A DNA stretch of 48,003 nt from Deltaproteobacteria bacterium (GCA_019313695.1 JAFDAS010000007.1:1-48003); one strand, 5' to 3'; positions 26,037 through 35,063 are shown, counted from the stretch's first letter. Numbers and translations: made by a program. Notes: generated by a model not told the origin, from the sequence alone.

Positions 26037-27524
26037 ATGGAGAAATCAAGAGAGTGCTTGCTGAACATCCTGACATTTACCCTGATTTATGCGTTGTCCG
26101 GCCTTGTTTTCGCGGATTTCGCAGTTGCGGCGGAGGCCGCGGTCCATTCCCATGGCGCACATAATATCGGGACAGAACTGCCCGTCTGGACGGCGGTTCC
26201 ATTTGTCGGGATACTTTTGTCCATAGCCCTGTGCCCGCTTCTGATACCCCATTTCTGGCATAACCATTTCGGAAAGATCTCGGCCTTCTGGGCGCTGCTC
26301 TTTGCTGTGCCCTTCCTTTTCACCTATCATAATATAGCTCTCCACCATATACTCCATATATACCTGATAGACTATATCCCCTTCATCATACTCCTGTGGG
26401 GGCTGTTTACGATAGCCGGAGGGATTGTCGTGAGCGGTTCACTGAAAGGCACCCCCGCAGTCAATACCGTTATGCTGCTGATAGGCACGATTCTGGCGTC
26501 ATGCGTGGGCACGACAGGGGCGGCCATGGTTATGATACGCCCGGTTCTCAGAGCGAACAGGGACAGATTGAAGAAGACGCATATTGTATGTTTCTTTATA
26601 TTTCTTGTGGCGAATATAGGCGGCTCTCTCACACCGCTGGGCGATCCCCCTCTCTTTCTTGGGTTTCTCCACAATGTTCCATTCTTCTGGGTTACAACGA
26701 ATCTGCTGCCACACATGTTGACCGCTTCCGCAATATTGCTGGTAATGTTTTTCATAGTTGACACCTTTTACTACCGCAGGGAGAAGGATCACGTAGAGAG
26801 CGGGCCCGAAGAAGAGAAGACTCCCCTCAAGATAGAGGGAGTTGTCAACTTTGTGTTCCTCCTGGGGGTCATCGGTCTCGTGCTGATGAGCGGTTACTGG
26901 AAGCCGGGGCATCTCAGTGTGGTGGGAGTGCATCTGGAATATCAAAGTATAGTGAGAGATTTCGGCATTATCACAATGGGGGTCCTTTCCCTCGTGGTTA
27001 CATCCAGGAGATTAAGAGAGGCCAATGATTTCAGCTGGTTTCCCATTGCGGAGGTAGCAAAACTGTTTGCCGGCATATTCATGACGATCATCCCGGCGCT
27101 TGCAATATTGAAGGCGGGGAACGACGGCGCCCTGTCAGGCCTTGTGCTTGCTGTAAAAGAATCATACCACTACTTCTGGGTTACGGGGATATTGTCATCT
27201 TTCCTTGATAACGCGCCCACATATCTCACCTTCTTTAATCTGGCCCTCGGGAAACTGGGCATTACAGAGGCCATGGTCCCGGGCGCGCTTGCGGCGAAGG
27301 CGGTTACGGCAAATCCGGAGTTCATAATGTATCTGAAGGCTATTTCCGTGGGGGCCGTCTTCATGGGGGCGAACACTTATATAGGCAACGCTCCGAACTT
27401 TATGGTCAAATCCATAGCGGAGGAATCGGGTGTAACCATGCCCAGCTTCTTCGGGTATATGATAAAATATTCAATTCCCATTCTTGCCCCTGTCTTTCTT
27501 ATTATCACCTTCATATTTTTTTAG
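26037..27524 (+). CDS. NhaD-type sodium:proton antiporter (ArsB/NhaD ion-transporter superfamily)
   Basis: 495 residues, with about 12 membrane helices. Conserved parts include GGIVVSGSLKGTPAVNTVML, ASCVGTTGAAMVMIRPVL and NIGGSLTPLGDPPLFLGFL near the first half-repeat, and SSFLDNAPTYLTFFN and GANTYIGNAPNFMVKSIAEE in the second. These are the re-entrant and NAP-type motifs of the NhaD/citrate-transporter superfamily. A histidine-rich N-terminal segment (HSHGAHN) follows a signal-like first helix. An in-frame ATG at 25950 would start inside the terminator. ATG 26037 has GGAGG nine bases upstream and is chosen. Placement after the ATP synthase is suggestive of ion-gradient management, but it is a separate transcription unit. 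Substrate is inferred. Confidence 0.85.
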   Translation: MEKSRECLLNILTFTLIYALSGLVFADFAVAAEAAVHSHGAHNIGTELPVWTAVPFVGILLSIALCPLLIPHFWHNHFGKISAFWALLFAVPFLFTYHNIALHHILHIYLIDYIPFIILLWGLFTIAGGIVVSGSLKGTPAVNTVMLLIGTILASCVGTTGAAMVMIRPVLRANRDRLKKTHIVCFFIFLVANIGGSLTPLGDPPLFLGFLHNVPFFWVTTNLLPHMLTASAILLVMFFIVDTFYYRREKDHVESGPEEEKTPLKIEGVVNFVFLLGVIGLVLMSGYWKPGHLSVVGVHLEYQSIVRDFGIITMGVLSLVVTSRRLREANDFSWFPIAEVAKLFAGIFMTIIPALAILKAGNDGALSGLVLAVKESYHYFWVTGILSSFLDNAPTYLTFFNLALGKLGITEAMVPGALAAKAVTANPEFIMYLKAISVGAVFMGANTYIGNAPNFMVKSIAEESGVTMPSFFGYMIKYSIPILAPVFLIITFIFF

Positions 27525-27612
27525 CGGGTAGAGGATTATATAAAAAGGATTCAAGGGGTCGAGGGGTCGAGTGAAAGGAAGAAAGACAAACCTGGAATCC
27601 TTAGTCCTTTTT

Positions 27613-28689
27613 TTATCTGTTAACGCCTGAGGCGAATATCCAAGGCGTGCAGTAGGAAGGTATGTATGTTTTTGTGAACCTGACATCTGAAAAGAACTTT
27701 GTCAGGATACCTTCAGCTACCTTAAGGGTTTCCTCGTCGTAATCCGAGCAGCACTGGGCCGTGATCATGCCGGAAGGTTTCAGGCTGGCACTGATCTTTG
27801 TGAAGAGATCGTCCAGAAAAATCTCCCGATCCATGTCAATAAAGGCCTCCGGGTGCATCGTCAGATCGTAGATGATGGCATCGAACCAGCAGTTGTTGCC
27901 CAGGAAACTGAAGACGTCGTTGTTGATGATTTCAACCCTTTCATCGTCGAATGCGTCGTGGCAGACACCTCTCAGATATCTCCCGCACGCTGTTGTGACC
28001 TCTTCGTCTATATCGATCAACGTGACCTTCCGGGGGTTGTGTTTCAAGAGTTCGTAGAGCACTCCACCGTCGCCTCCGCCCAGGATCGCCACATTGTACA
28101 GGGGAATTCCGGCCTTGACGAGGGGAGATACCATACTTTCATTGTAGAGACAGGCATCCTTCTCGGCTATCTGAAGATCGTTGTCAAGGAAGAGCATCCT
28201 TCCGAAATCCCTGTTGTCTATGATCCTGATATTCTGATACTTCGACATCTTGTTGAAGATATCTTTATCGATGTGATACCTTATATCAAAACCGCTTAGA
28301 TTGGTATCGTCCGTTATCCAGTTTTTGCTGTTTATCTCAAGGGGATTTCCTCTTGAGATCTCCGCGATTCTTGTGCTTCCCGGATCGAGCTTTTCCTTGA
28401 AATAATCCAGCAGCTCAAGAGATGCCTGACTGTCGCGGGAGCAGGTGAAGATATCCAGGGACGCGTGGCGTGCTTCCGGGTACGTGTGTATGGCCACGTG
28501 CGATTCGCTTATGACGGCGATGGCGGTAATTCCTATGGGGTCATAACAGTGGCTGCTGAGGCTCACAAGGCCGAGGGCGCATCTGTCGATGCCGTCGCGC
28601 AACATCTGCTCGATCGATTCCCTGTCATTGAGTATATCTCTGGAGCAGTTGAAGAATTCTGCTATTACCTGTATTCCCTGCGGTTTCAT
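27613..28689 (-). CDS. fused S-adenosylmethionine decarboxylase / spermidine synthase-like protein
   Basis: 358 residues in two domains. Residues about 1-115 are a SpeD-type decarboxylase. In SESHVAIHTYPE the serine becomes the pyruvoyl cofactor by self-cleavage, and FTCS.. with cysteine follows. Residues about 130-358 are a spermidine-synthase-like domain: DNRDFGRMLFLDNDLQIAEK, YNESMVSPL, VAILGGGDGGVLYELLKH and VTLIDIDEEV, with YDLTMHPEA where the catalytic Asp lies. Both steps of aminopropyl transfer may thus be in one chain. The longer ORF begins at 28836, but the ATG at 28689 (MKPQGIQVIAEF) starts as SpeD does and has GGGGGT upstream. It is transcribed against its neighbours. The two activities are inferred from motifs. 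Confidence 0.87.
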   Translation of the reverse strand: MKPQGIQVIAEFFNCSRDILNDRESIEQMLRDGIDRCALGLVSLSSHCYDPIGITAIAVISESHVAIHTYPEARHASLDIFTCSRDSQASLELLDYFKEKLDPGSTRIAEISRGNPLEINSKNWITDDTNLSGFDIRYHIDKDIFNKMSKYQNIRIIDNRDFGRMLFLDNDLQIAEKDACLYNESMVSPLVKAGIPLYNVAILGGGDGGVLYELLKHNPRKVTLIDIDEEVTTACGRYLRGVCHDAFDDERVEIINNDVFSFLGNNCWFDAIIYDLTMHPEAFIDMDREIFLDDLFTKISASLKPSGMITAQCCSDYDEETLKVAEGILTKFFSDVRFTKTYIPSYCTPWIFASGVNR

Positions 28690-28890
28690 GGTAACCCCCA
28701 TATGAATCAATGAGTTAATCAAAGGTACGGCGGCGTTCTTATATAAAAAAAGCATGTCAGGTGTCAAGAGAATAAAAGGTTCCAGTGAAAACCCGCAGGC
28801 GGAAAGAAAGGGCGGCAACCAGTTATTCATTGACAAAGATAATCACTCGTTGTACTTCTGTAACCAGCGAAGTGAGCGGGGCATGATACC

Positions 28891-29346
28891 ATGCAGGACA
28901 GATTGATAAGGATCGCGGCAACGGGTCTGGGCAGTGGCCTTTCGCCTCTTGCCCCCGGAACGGCTGGGACGCTGGTGGGGATACCTGTGTATATGGTTTT
29001 TTCCCGCTTTCCATGGCCGCTTTATCTCCTGTCGGTTATCGCCTTTTCGCTTTTTGCCGTTTATGTTTCGCAGGAGGCGGAAAAAATATACAATGAGAAG
29101 GACCCGCCCCGGATCGTTATTGACGAGATAGCCGGGTTTCAGGTCACCATGTTTCTGGTTGCGCCGACTGTCTGGCATATATTACTGGGATTTATAATCT
29201 TTAGAGTATTTGACATTATCAAGCCATTCCCGATACGTCTCTGCGAGAGAAGTTTCCCCGGGGGCTATGGCGTGGTGGGTGATGACATAGTTGCCGGCAT
29301 TTACGGGAATATCATACTGCTTCTGCTTATCAGATTTGTGGTTTAA
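28891..29346 (+). CDS. pgpA: phosphatidylglycerophosphatase A
   Basis: 151 residues. This membrane phosphatase removes phosphate from phosphatidylglycerophosphate to make phosphatidylglycerol. Family features are LIRIAATGLGSGLSPLAPGT at the N-terminus, then KDPPRIVIDEIAGFQVTMF near 70, and IIFRVFDIIKPFPIRLCER with YGVVGDDIVAGIYGNI near the end. Three or four membrane helices. Start ATG 28891, with GTGAGCGGGGCATGATACC upstream. It lies nine bases before cinA, a pairing seen in many bacteria. Confidence 0.93.
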   Translation: MQDRLIRIAATGLGSGLSPLAPGTAGTLVGIPVYMVFSRFPWPLYLLSVIAFSLFAVYVSQEAEKIYNEKDPPRIVIDEIAGFQVTMFLVAPTVWHILLGFIIFRVFDIIKPFPIRLCERSFPGGYGVVGDDIVAGIYGNIILLLLIRFVV

Positions 29347-29355
29347 AGGAATATA

Positions 29356-30603
29356 ATGGATATCGGAATACTGGTCATAGGGAACGAACTGACAAGCGGC
29401 ATGACGCAGGATACAAATTCTTCCTTTATTGCGCGTGAGCTGCATGAGTATGGGTGGAGTGTATCGGCGGTGATGGCCGTTGGTGACGATAGAGATGCCA
29501 TCAAGGGGGGGATTGACTATTTCCTGGGAATTTCCGATGCGCTTATAATCACGGGAGGGCTTGGCCCGACAGCGGATGATATGACGACAGCGGCTGTTGC
29601 CGGCGCATTTGACCTTGATCTGTATACCGATAATGCAGTTCTCAAAAGGCTTAAGGAACGGTTCGACAGACTTGATATTCCGTGGACGGAAAATAACGCG
29701 AAACAGGCCATGTTCCCCGAGGGCGCCGGCATCATAGATAATCCCGTTGGTACTGCCTGTGGGTTTTTCCTGGAACGCAGCGGCAGACCTGTCGCCGTCA
29801 TACCTGGGGTTCCTGCCGAGGCAAGGAAACTGCTTACGGGGGGTGTGATTCCTCTCTTCAGAGAAAAGCTCGCGTATCGTGAACATATCGCGAAAAGAAC
29901 GATAAAGATCTTTGGACTTACAGAGTCAGGGATCGATGAGACGCTTCTGCATGAAAATCTTAATATCCCCGGGGTAAGTGTGGGCTCCTATCCCCGGTTT
30001 CCGGAGATACGTCTGGTTGTCATATCCAGAGGCGAAGACAGGGATAGTGTGGAGGAAAACCTCGGAGCTGCCTGTAAGAGAATCGAAGAAAAGCTTCACA
30101 GGTATATATTCGGTTATGACGATGATACCATGGAAGGGGTAGTGGCCGCTTTTCTCACTGATAGAGGATTGACACTCTCAGTGGCAGAGTCGTGTACCGG
30201 AGGCCTGATAACCGACCGTCTGACAGATGTGCCGGGCAGTTCGGTGTTTCTGGAAAGGGGTGTGGTTACATACAGCAATACCTCAAAGGTGGATCTTTTA
30301 GGGGTGCCGGATTCAGTCATAAAGGAACATGGAGCTGTGAGTGAAGAGGCGGCTGTTCTGATGGCGGAGGGTGTAAAGAGGATTGCGGGGACGGATATAG
30401 GACTGGCCACAACAGGTATCGCGGGTCCGACAGGTGGAACGGAGGAGAAACCAGTGGGGACTGTCTTTATCGCGCTGTCCACCGGAGAGGGCACCACATG
30501 CCGCAGGTTTCTGTTCAGGTGGGATCGCAGGAGAATAAAGGAGATATCGTCGCAGATAGCCCTGAATATGCTGAGGAGGTTTCTGGCAGGATCAAACAGT
30601 TAG
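29356..30603 (+). CDS. cinA: CinA-family nicotinamide-nucleotide amidase / ADP-ribose pyrophosphatase
   Basis: 415 residues, full length. The N-terminal MoCF-like (COG1058) domain has IGNELTSGMTQDTNSSFIAR and ITGGLGPTADDMTTAAVA. The C-terminal PncC-like amidase domain has AESCTGGLITDRLTDVPGSS near 278 and ATTGIAGPTGGTEEKPVGTV near 352. It is thought to recycle pyridine nucleotides. It is probably cotranscribed with pgpA. In some bacteria cinA is upstream of recA; here thpR and recA follow. Confidence 0.95.
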   Translation: MDIGILVIGNELTSGMTQDTNSSFIARELHEYGWSVSAVMAVGDDRDAIKGGIDYFLGISDALIITGGLGPTADDMTTAAVAGAFDLDLYTDNAVLKRLKERFDRLDIPWTENNAKQAMFPEGAGIIDNPVGTACGFFLERSGRPVAVIPGVPAEARKLLTGGVIPLFREKLAYREHIAKRTIKIFGLTESGIDETLLHENLNIPGVSVGSYPRFPEIRLVVISRGEDRDSVEENLGAACKRIEEKLHRYIFGYDDDTMEGVVAAFLTDRGLTLSVAESCTGGLITDRLTDVPGSSVFLERGVVTYSNTSKVDLLGVPDSVIKEHGAVSEEAAVLMAEGVKRIAGTDIGLATTGIAGPTGGTEEKPVGTVFIALSTGEGTTCRRFLFRWDRRRIKEISSQIALNMLRRFLAGSNS

Positions 30604-30609
30604 ATAATC

Positions 30610-30633
30610 GGGGACAGGTTTAAACCTGTCCCC
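30610..30633. repeat. 24-bp perfect palindrome after cinA
   Basis: GGGGACAGGTTT followed by its inverse AAACCTGTCCCC, just seven bases after the cinA stop. It has no T-run, so if it stops transcription it is not a canonical terminator. The GGGGACAG motif also ends the family-C arms at 11577-11669 and appears near 38118 (GGGGACAG), so it may be a remnant of that family. A fragment of family D (CCGTAAAAAGTC) follows near 30700. Confidence 0.5.
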
Positions 30634-30729
30634 ACTGATCTAAAATGTTTGAATTCGCTGCGAAAAGACTTTTCACGAGTTTGCAAACCTTGGTGCACCC
30701 GTAAAAAGTCAATATTAAAGAGGGCTGTC

Positions 30730-31314
30730 ATGAAGGACGGAAAACCGATCAGGGTATTTCTGGCGATAGAACTTCCACAGGATATAAAAGACCTGATAGA
30801 AGATATTAAAGAAAGATTAAGGCCCGCGCTGAAAGGGATAAGATGGACGAGACCGGAAGGGATGCACCTTACGTTGAAGTTTTTCGGCGATGTATCTCAG
30901 GATGATGTGGTCCGCATTTCGGAGGTTGTTGGAAGAAACGTCAGGGGCATTGCCCCCATGGAACTGAATGTGGGTTTGCCGGGAGGATTTCCCAGCCTGA
31001 AGAAACCGAGGGTATTATGGCTCGGCATAGGTGGAGATATACAGAGGCTTGCGGCCCTTCATGCAGAGATTGAGGGGGATCTGGAAGAATGCGGTTTTCC
31101 GGGAGAAAAAAGAGCATTTAAACCGCACCTTACGCTGGGAAGGGCCCGGTCACACGGCGGAATAATCTCCGGAGCAGAGGACGTGATTACAAAAACAGGG
31201 GAGCCTGGCGCACACCGGTTTGATATACGGGAACTTATACTCTTCGAGAGTGAGCTGAAGCCCGGTGGCGCGGTATACAGAAAACTTGCCAGCTTTCCAT
31301 TCGGCGGGCATTAA
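30730..31314 (+). CDS. thpR: RNA 2',3'-cyclic phosphodiesterase (2H phosphoesterase)
   Basis: 194 residues with the two HxT/S motifs of the 2H family: HLTLKFFGD near 46 and HLTLGRARS near 136. The family (formerly LigT) opens 2',3'-cyclic phosphates on RNA. The ORF can be extended to 30649, but that part runs through a family-D fragment. ATG 30730 (MKDGKPIRVFLAIELP) has AGAGGG upstream and starts like the family. It sits between cinA and recA, an order seen in several bacteria. Confidence 0.92.
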   Translation: MKDGKPIRVFLAIELPQDIKDLIEDIKERLRPALKGIRWTRPEGMHLTLKFFGDVSQDDVVRISEVVGRNVRGIAPMELNVGLPGGFPSLKKPRVLWLGIGGDIQRLAALHAEIEGDLEECGFPGEKRAFKPHLTLGRARSHGGIISGAEDVITKTGEPGAHRFDIRELILFESELKPGGAVYRKLASFPFGGH

Positions 31315-31345
31315 TTTTGGATTCTTAATAACATTTTTTGACGGG

Positions 31346-31360
31346 CGGTACGTTATACCG
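31346..31360. promoter_or_regulatory. inverted repeat in the recA promoter, possible LexA operator
   Basis: CGGTA-CGTTA-TACCG is a perfect 5+5 inverted repeat lying just after a -35-like TTGACG (31339-31344) and 17 bases before the recA start. A position between promoter elements of recA fits an SOS operator, but it does not match a LexA box that I can name for this group. Confidence 0.45.
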
Positions 31361-31376
31361 ATAAAGGGAGGTCGCT

Positions 31377-32399
31377 ATGATATCTGATACAGATAAGGAA
31401 AGGTCTGTGGAGCTGGCTATAACACAGATCGAGAAGCAATTTGGAAAGGGTTCCATCATGAGGCTGGGCGGGGATGAATTTATATCAAATGTGCCCGCCA
31501 TATCTACAGGTTCCATAAGCCTTGATCTGGCCCTTGGTGTCGGCGGTGTTCCCAGGGGAAGGGTCATTGAGATATTTGGCCCCGAATCAGGTGGGAAGAC
31601 TACCCTTGCGCTTCACATTGTCGCGGAGGCGCAAAAGGCAGGCGGTCTCGCGGCGTTTGTGGACGCGGAACACGCGCTGGACGTGACTTATGCCAGAAAT
31701 ATCGGTGTGAATACGGATGATCTACTCATATCCCAGCCTGATACGGGGGAGCAGGCGCTTGAGATCGCCGAGGTTCTGGTGAGGAGCGGCGCGCTCGATG
31801 TCCTCGTTATAGACTCCGTTGCGGCCCTGGTGCCGCGGTCAGAGCTCGAGGGAGACATGGGGGACGCGCAGATGGGGCTTCAGGCGAGACTGATGTCACA
31901 GGCGCTCAGGAAGCTTACTGGAGCCATAGGCAAGACCATGACGACGGTTATTTTTATTAATCAGCTGCGTATGAAGATAGGAGTATTCTTTGGTAATCCG
32001 GAGACAACAACCGGGGGAAACGCCCTCAAGTTCTATTCAACCATGCGTCTGGATATACGCAGGATCGCTGCCATAAAACAGGGGCAGGATGTTATAGGAA
32101 ACAGGACAAGGGTAAAGGTGGTTAAGAACAAGGTCGCGCCCCCATTCAAACAGACGGAATTTGATATCATTTTCGGAGAGGGTATCTCAAAGGATGGCGA
32201 TCTCCTTGATCTGGCGTCTGACAACGGAATTGTTGAGAAGGCGGGCGCCTGGTATTCGTACGGAGGGGAAAGGATAGGACAGGGCAGGGAGAACACCAAA
32301 GAGTTTCTGAAGGATAACCCCGACATAAAGGATCGGATAACGGATGAAGTCTGCCAGAAATTCGGCCTGAAAAAGGATGAGGTAAAGGAAAAAGAATAG
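31377..32399 (+). CDS. recA: recombinase RecA
   Basis: 340 residues. Walker A is [12 protein letters not shown] near 66. Other signatures are [19 protein letters not shown] near 92, [20 protein letters not shown] near 140, [20 protein letters not shown] near 178 and [16 protein letters not shown] near 213. It forms the strand-exchange filament and activates LexA self-cleavage. A good binding site (AAAGGGAGGTCGCT) precedes ATG 31377. The stop overlaps the recX start. Confidence 0.98.
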   Translation: MISDTDKERSVELAITQIEKQFGKGSIMRLGGDEFISNVPAISTGSISLDLALGVGGVPRGRVIEIFGPESGGKTTLALHIVAEAQKAGGLAAFVDAEHALDVTYARNIGVNTDDLLISQPDTGEQALEIAEVLVRSGALDVLVIDSVAALVPRSELEGDMGDAQMGLQARLMSQALRKLTGAIGKTMTTVIFINQLRMKIGVFFGNPETTTGGNALKFYSTMRLDIRRIAAIKQGQDVIGNRTRVKVVKNKVAPPFKQTEFDIIFGEGISKDGDLLDLASDNGIVEKAGAWYSYGGERIGQGRENTKEFLKDNPDIKDRITDEVCQKFGLKKDEVKEKE

Positions 32400-32878
32400 T
32401 GGACGACGATCCTTTGTATGAGAAGGCAAGGCAAAAGGCGCTGCGGTATCTTTTATACAGGGGACGAAGTGTAGAGGAGGTGCGATCAAAACTTGCCCAA
32501 AAGGGTTTTGACGGTGCCGTAATCAAGAAGGTTGTTGACAGATTTATCGATCTTGGGTATCTGAACGATAAGAATTTTGCAAGGCAATGGGCAAAAAGCC
32601 TCGCCGTCAGCAGGTTGTGGGGTGACAGGAAGATAGAGATAAGCCTTGTCGAGAAGGGAATCTCCCGCGATCTTATAGAAGAAGCTATCGCCGAGGCAAG
32701 GAAGGAAAAAGACGAACGGAGCGCCATAGAAGATCTTGTTGGAAAGAGACTTCGCAGGGAATCTGAATGCGAGGTCTTTTCATATAAGGGGAAGAGAAGA
32801 CTGACGCAGAGTCTCGCGGGCAGGGGATTTCCTGTGGGGCTTATACTGGATGTGCTGAGAGAGATGGGGAATAAATAA
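32399..32878 (+). CDS. recX: RecA regulator RecX
   Basis: 159 residues, alpha-helical, with the RecX repeats: ALRYLLYRGRSVEEVRSKLA, VVDRFIDLGYLNDKNFARQW and EKGISRDLIEEAIAEA. It modulates RecA filaments. The start is GTG 32399, whose first base is the last base of the recA TAG, so translation is coupled. In related genomes alaS normally follows; here about 6.5 kb of accessory DNA intervenes. Confidence 0.93.
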   Translation: MDDDPLYEKARQKALRYLLYRGRSVEEVRSKLAQKGFDGAVIKKVVDRFIDLGYLNDKNFARQWAKSLAVSRLWGDRKIEISLVEKGISRDLIEEAIAEARKEKDERSAIEDLVGKRLRRESECEVFSYKGKRRLTQSLAGRGFPVGLILDVLREMGNK

Positions 32879-32945
32879 TTTTGTATTGATGTTCCCAGAA
32901 TTCCGGAATTTGCCCCATTGAGGGTTATAGGCCCTCAATAAGAAA

Positions 32946-33287
32946 ATGAAAAACATTGCGCGGCAAAGACTCCTCATTTCAATTCTCGTTGCGATGGTGT
33001 TTTCTGCGTTTGCAATTCCACCGATTGTTTCGTCCTGTAGCCTTGCCGACCCTGATATAGGAGGGAATTACAAGATGACCCAACTCTTCATTATTCACAC
33101 AAAGACGCTTACCATTGAAAGGAAATTGCGGGGCAGGTGGAATTTTGTGGGCAAGGAAGACCAAACAAATAAATCCGTCCCCTTTTTTCTTCTTTTTTCG
33201 ATCATAGTTATGGAATTGAACAGAAACCATGGAATCACTTACATGTATATCACGATATGTGTGGAGATATGCAGAACTATAGAATAA
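32946..33287 (+). CDS. small putative lipoprotein of unknown function
   Basis: 113 residues. The first 31 residues look like a lipoprotein signal (MKNIARQRLLISILVAMVF..., then VSSC at a lipobox). The remainder has no domain I recognise and contains a hydrophobic patch near 80. It follows a hairpin (ATTGAGGG...CCCTCAAT, 32917-32939) after recX. No clear Shine-Dalgarno is seen. It may be a degraded gene or a gene belonging to the first, partial cassette. Its reality is uncertain. Confidence 0.35.
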   Translation: MKNIARQRLLISILVAMVFSAFAIPPIVSSCSLADPDIGGNYKMTQLFIIHTKTLTIERKLRGRWNFVGKEDQTNKSVPFFLLFSIIVMELNRNHGITYMYITICVEICRTIE

Positions 33288-33310
33288 CTTGTTGTTCCGG
33301 ACGCTACGTG

Positions 33311-33391
33311 TCCTCGACAATCGCTGCGGATTTCATTCACTGGCTGCTCGGCGCGAAGCGCCTCACAACCAGCGAATGCAGCGCGTTAGGC
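33311..33391 (+). other. integron attC-like site 0 (5' border of the cassette array)
   Basis: It ends with the core GTTAGGC (33385-33391) after CCAGCGAATGCAGCGC, which pairs imperfectly with CGCTGCGGATTTCATTCACTGG on its left side. The left half is almost the same as that of the truncated site at 38030. The expected left core (RYYYAAC) is degenerate here (CCTCGAC). This is the 5' edge of the recognisable array. Confidence 0.6.
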
Positions 33392-33455
33392 GTTCTTAGG
33401 CTTGCGTGCATTGTTCCTTAAAAACAGTTGATATGATCCGAAGGAGAAAGTAACT

Positions 33456-34382
33456 ATGCTGAGCTATGTCATTATTTTAGTTGCCCTTGTCGGTTTGACC
33501 ATACATAGGTACCTGAATTCATTTAGGGAGAACAGACTACTGCCATATCCAATAGGCTTTAATGTGTTCACCATATTCTTCGTCTTGTTTTACCTTGCCA
33601 GCTTTATATGGATGTTCGGAATAGTGGCAGGAATCATTATATCGGCATTGTGTTTCTTTCAACTAATACATTCTGCGTTGCTTTGGATATTCGCTTTGCC
33701 TTGGCTTGTCAAGATGAACAAGAACGAAGAAATGCCTGAAGTAAACAGGCTCGTCTACTCAAGCTTTGCATTCATCGTGGGCGTACTTGGAATTATTACG
33801 ATTATCAACTTCTTTGTGTCTTCTTATAGAGGCATGTGGGAAGGAATTGAGGACAACATATGGCTGATCGTAATCACCTTTGTGGCTGTAATGTTGATTG
33901 GAAATCTCGCTAGAAGCATTGTCTTTAGAAAGATACAAAAGCTATATAATAATCCGGAACCAGCAGAATCCTCAAATCCTAACGTTCCTGATGAGATAAA
34001 AGAAACCTATAGGCTTCTTGATAAGGTTGCTGATGAGCTGAAGGGCGTAGATGAATTCTTGCTTCAAGAGATAATTAAGGAGGCTATACAATCGCTAACA
34101 ATAGATCAGGCCCAAATGAACGACTATGTAAAAGAAATAAGAGAAAATAAACGGAGTCCACAAGAATGGGTCTTTACATATATAATCAATGATGCTGCTG
34201 ATAAAATGGAAAGCGGTAAATATCATGTTTATAGAGGAGTGTTAGATAGTACAGGAGAAGCATATAAAGCGATTTTCGAACGAGGAATAAGAGCTATGAT
34301 CGGAATAGGTGCATATTCAAAAGAATGGGCAGATCAACATATCCGCGAGCCGGTCTATTCAAATATTAAGAAAGTAGGCTGA
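33456..34382 (+). CDS. cassette 1 protein: multi-spanning membrane protein of unknown function
   Basis: 308 residues. Several membrane helices lie in 1-155 (for example YVIILVALVGLTI, FTIFFVLFYLASFIWMFGIV, VGVLGIITIINFFV, IWLIVITFVAVMLIGNLA), followed by a soluble, charged, helical C-terminal half (about 165-308). No family is recognised. GAAGGAGAAAGTAACT precedes ATG 33456. The gene fills a cassette running from the core TTAGGCG (33386) to the attC at 34394-34509. The base composition is visibly richer in A+T than the flanking recA and alaS genes, fitting acquisition. Confidence 0.72.
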   Translation: MLSYVIILVALVGLTIHRYLNSFRENRLLPYPIGFNVFTIFFVLFYLASFIWMFGIVAGIIISALCFFQLIHSALLWIFALPWLVKMNKNEEMPEVNRLVYSSFAFIVGVLGIITIINFFVSSYRGMWEGIEDNIWLIVITFVAVMLIGNLARSIVFRKIQKLYNNPEPAESSNPNVPDEIKETYRLLDKVADELKGVDEFLLQEIIKEAIQSLTIDQAQMNDYVKEIRENKRSPQEWVFTYIINDAADKMESGKYHVYRGVLDSTGEAYKAIFERGIRAMIGIGAYSKEWADQHIREPVYSNIKKVG

Positions 34383-34393
34383 TGATAAGAAAC

Positions 34394-34509
34394 GCCTAAC
34401 ACATAGCGCTGGAGTTGACCACGTAGGGGAAAGCGCGATCAGCTTGGCCTCGTTGAACAAGTAGGCAGGGCTATTTCAATCAGCGCGGCAAATCAGCTTA
34501 TCGTTATGT
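34394..34509 (+). other. integron attC site 1
   Basis: It opens with GCCTAAC (34394-34400) and closes with GTTATGT (34503-34509). The inner arms TAGCGCTG and CAGCGCGG are partly complementary. AACGCCTAAC is the reverse complement of the cassette's own start GTTAGGCGTT at 33385, the pairing expected when a cassette has inserted from a circle. Length 116 bp, within the usual attC range. Confidence 0.8.
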
Positions 34510-34537
34510 GGAAAAAATAATAAAAAAGGGGTAATAC

Positions 34538-34993
34538 ATGTTTGGTGCAAAAAGTTTAGCCAGAAAAATGATTCAAGGCGTGGATGTTGTGAAATTGGTC
34601 TTATATAAAATCCTTACAGATGAATTTTCAGAAAAATATCAGAATAATGGAGAAGAATTTTACAAAACTCTCGCTGCTGCCTTAATAAATGAAATATTTT
34701 GCTGTCATAATGAAATGAGTCGTTCGGTGTTTGATGAAAATAAAAATACAGTTATTGACGAAATCAAGAATTTAGGCACAAATCATCCCGAACTAAAACG
34801 ACCCATCACTGATGCTTTAAGAGCTTCCGTTCAAGCCAACTTTATGTTATCAGGGAAAATGCAAGATAATTTCGAAGAAGTATTCAATAATGCAATTGAA
34901 AGAGACATTTTTATAAAAGGTGGTGAAAAGCCTGAACCTAAAACTTTTTTAGAGATGACCGAAAAACTTATTCAGAAATATAATATAAAATAA
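34538..34993 (+). CDS. cassette 2 protein of unknown function
   Basis: 151 residues, soluble, helical, A+T-rich. Nothing in it is familiar to me. Segments such as LARKMIQGVDVVKLVLYKIL and ALRASVQANFMLSGKMQDNF suggest a compact helical fold. AAAAAAGGGGTAATAC precedes ATG 34538. Only about 30 bases separate the cassette start (34504) from the ORF, and the stop lies next to its attC, which is the compact arrangement usual for cassettes. Confidence 0.7.
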   Translation: MFGAKSLARKMIQGVDVVKLVLYKILTDEFSEKYQNNGEEFYKTLAAALINEIFCCHNEMSRSVFDENKNTVIDEIKNLGTNHPELKRPITDALRASVQANFMLSGKMQDNFEEVFNNAIERDIFIKGGEKPEPKTFLEMTEKLIQKYNIK

Positions 34994-34995
34994 CC

Positions 34996-35063
34996 ACATA
35001 ACAACTCAATTGAGCGGATTTTTCCGCAGCTTTGCTGCTCCCCAAACCGCTCATTTCGGGCGT
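34996..35063 (+). other. integron attC site 2, left part (split by an intron; right end at 37054)
   Basis: It opens with ACATAAC (34996-35002). CCACATAAC is complementary to the cassette start GTTATGTGG (34503). Inner arms TTGAGCGG and CCGCTCA pair well. The right core is cut: bases up to GCGT (35063) lie before the intron, and TAGCAAT (37054 on) after it. Removing the intron restores GCGTTAGCAAT, a normal GTTRRRY core. Confidence 0.8.

Noticed and set aside
28690-28836. N-terminal extension of the SpeD-SpeE fusion
   Set aside because: Not SpeD-like, and ATG 28689 has a better binding site and the family start.
32917-32939. Hairpin after recX as a terminator
   Set aside because: It has no T-run on either side. 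It may only be a leader hairpin.
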